Of a stretch of DNA of 8,401 bases, positions 7,130 to 8,401 are shown piece by piece. The stretch spans positions 1 through 8,401 of the forward strand of contig CANQCX010000081.1 in assembly GCA_947591115.1 (NCBI GenBank). Direction: 5' to 3'. Both the position numbers and the translations under genes were made by a program. This stretch comes from an uncultured Lachnospiraceae bacterium. Its GTDB lineage: Bacteria; Bacillota; Clostridia; Lachnospirales; Lachnospiraceae. The notes beneath the pieces are model-generated. The model worked only from the letters and a program-made list of their open reading frames with translations. It was not told the origin of the DNA and searched no databases. Within the stretch, counting starts at the first letter, position 1. Each line of letters begins with the position of its first letter.

Positions 7130-8401
7130 TCATTTTTCTTTTAGAATTCTGCAGCGCCGGTAGAGCCGGTAACAGAACTCCGCATCCTCCCTGCTGATCT
7201 CATGGGCAGAAAATGCCGCCTCTTTTGCAATCCGCATAAATCCCGCCCAATCCGCTTCCGAAATCTGCGGATAGGACTTTGCCAGCACCCTTTCGTATTC
7301 GCGGTCGGTCAGATTCTGCTTCCGTATCTTTCCCGTATACAAAAGCTTCCGGTAGAGCCTTCGGTTCATCCTTTTTACCGCTCTTTTGTAATTTTTCCGT
7401 TTCAGGTCTTTTTCTATCTGCATACGGAAGCGCCGCAGCGCGCGTTTTCCCTGCCAAAAGAGCAGTCCCGCCAAAAGCAGAACCGCCGCGGCAAGTCCCA
7501 AGAACTTCAGCGCCGTTTTTGCGGCCGACGCCGTCTGCGCTGTTGTTTGGGACATATGCGCCGGCTTTTGCTCCGTTTCATTTTCCGGCAGTTCCTCCGT
7601 TTCGCTCTCGCTTTCCGTTTCGGTTTGGGTTTCCGTTTCGCTGTCGCTGTCGTTTTCGTTTTCGTTCTGCGTCTGTCCGGCAGGCTTATCCTTCGTTTCG
7701 GTAGGAAGTTTACTTTCCTTCGTTCCAAATCCCGGCGTCATCTCAATCGGAACCCATCCGATTCCATCCAGATAAATTTCCACCCATGCATGTGCATTCC
7801 GGTCTTTGACGCTTGCCGTATAGCCGCCGTCGGCATTCTTTTTAAAATCTTTGGCTTTTACGATATAACCCGAGGCATAGCGCGCCGGTATGCCGCATTC
7901 CCGCAAGACCAGCGCCCCCGCGCTCGCAAAATGCATACAATAGCCTTCGCGATTTTTCGAAAGAAAATATTCGACCGCATCCTCTCCCTCCGGAATATCG
8001 GAAAGATTCAAGCTGTAGCTGCACCTTTCATCCAGCAGTTCACTCACAAGCGACGCCAGTATCAGCCGATTTTCATTCCGATCCTGGGCGCTTCCCGTCT
8101 GATACATTCCGCGGTAAAAACCGGCGTCTATCTGGTAGCCAAACAGAATATCCGCCAGCTTGGTATCGTTTGGTTCTTCCACGAAACGCTTGGCATATTG
8201 ATCATACCATTCCAGCTTGGCATCCTCTTCTTCCTCCTGATAAATCCTATTCATCAGAAACCGATAGAGATCCGTATTGTTATTTCTGCCGGATATCGAC
8301 GTCGTTTTCTTAAAAAACCCTTTTTTTGCCCGTCCGTCGTCCACAACCGAGATTCCTTTGGCATGTTCCAGATCCGTAAAATAAGGAATGCAGGCGTCGC
8401 T
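7130..8401 (-). CDS. Transglutaminase-domain membrane protein (TgpA-like), C-terminal part, runs off right edge
   Basis: The frame is open to the window end. A GTG at 8342-8344 is internal, because coding continues upstream of it (IPYFTDLEHAKGISV), so the true start is outside. Counting from that GTG, residues 60-205 form the transglutaminase-like fold: Cys136 in EGYCMHFA, GIPARYASGY at 151-160, and His185 in NAHAWVEIY. The third position falls in WVPIEMTPG (Glu201), where papain-like members often have Asp. An acidic, low-complexity stalk follows (225-259), then one membrane helix (about 279-297) and a basic cytoplasmic tail of about 100 residues resembling the C-terminal region of TgpA/YebA-type proteins. 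Those relatives have several N-terminal membrane helices and place the catalytic domain outside the cell. They often sit with MoxR ATPase and DUF58 genes, which would be upstream, beyond the right edge. Substrate unknown; wall or surface-protein processing is a guess. Confidence 0.88.
   Translation of the reverse strand, partial: SDACIPYFTDLEHAKGISVVDDGRAKKGFFKKTTSISGRNNNTDLYRFLMNRIYQEEEEDAKLEWYDQYAKRFVEEPNDTKLADILFGYQIDAGFYRGMYQTGSAQDRNENRLILASLVSELLDERCSYSLNLSDIPEGEDAVEYFLSKNREGYCMHFASAGALVLRECGIPARYASGYIVKAKDFKKNADGGYTASVKDRNAHAWVEIYLDGIGWVPIEMTPGFGTKESKLPTETKDKPAGQTQNENENDSDSETETQTETESESETEELPENETEQKPAHMSQTTAQTASAAKTALKFLGLAAAVLLLAGLLFWQGKRALRRFRMQIEKDLKRKNYKRAVKRMNRRLYRKLLYTGKIRKQNLTDREYERVLAKSYPQISEADWAGFMRIAKEAAFSAHEISREDAEFCYRLYRRCRILKEK
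7568..7672 (-). repeat. Low-complexity acidic stalk coding repeat (Glu/Thr/Ser/Asn)
   Basis: Residues 225-259 of the transglutaminase protein are almost only Glu, Thr, Ser, Asn, Asp and Gln, built from GAA-A/C/N-type dipeptide repeats (SETETQTETESESETEE). On the plus strand this appears as repeated TTTCNGTTTCN units. It joins the catalytic domain to the membrane helix and probably acts as an extended extracellular spacer. Such tracts can change length by slippage. Confidence 0.75.

Noticed and set aside
7130..8344. Treating GTG at 8342-8344 as the start of the transglutaminase gene
   Set aside because: The frame stays open to the window edge with plausible family sequence upstream, and TgpA-like proteins need N-terminal membrane helices that are missing from this part.

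Overview
The window looks like chromosomal DNA from a gut-type Clostridia bacterium, most likely Lachnospiraceae. That is an inference from protein character: a CspB-like subtilase, a YhaO/YhaN-type nuclease/ATPase pair, a signal-less GH53 galactanase, a divergent ClpX and a transglutaminase membrane protein. Base composition is moderate (about half GC by eye), with Shine-Dalgarno sites of AGGAGG type. I see no rRNA, tRNA, CRISPR array, transposase or phage gene. No stretch without a gene exceeds about 100 bases.

Layout, left to right. Positions 1-3906 hold a leftward gene set, read from 3906 down. It comprises an SbcD/YhaO-like metallophosphoesterase (2818-3906), an SbcC/YhaN-like coiled-coil ATPase starting with GTG 2 nt after it (413-2815), and, 29 nt further on, the first 127 codons of an S8 subtilase that runs off the left edge (1-383). 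Diverging from this set is a rightward cytoplasmic GH53 endo-galactanase with a C-terminal carbohydrate-binding-like domain (4007-5524) and its own extended -10 promoter. A long hairpin with a T-run on each strand (5531-5583) separates it from a convergent, leftward ClpX-family unfoldase (5614-7029). That gene has its own promoter in the 100-bp gap at 7030-7129. The right end (7130-8401) is the C-terminal part of a leftward membrane transglutaminase-domain protein whose N-terminus lies outside the window.

How the genes work together. The metallophosphoesterase and ATPase almost certainly form one Mre11/Rad50-like (SbcCD-like) DNA-processing complex, and are translationally coupled. The ATPase carries a two-helix membrane hairpin in the middle of its coiled coil, so the complex is probably membrane-tethered. 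The protease may be co-transcribed with them, but a functional link is only suggested by spacing. The GH53 enzyme, ClpX and transglutaminase protein look like independent units. The most interesting points are the membrane-hairpin nuclease ATPase with a non-canonical Walker A and a protease behind it, and a ClpX that keeps the ClpP-docking IGF motif but lacks the RKH substrate loop.
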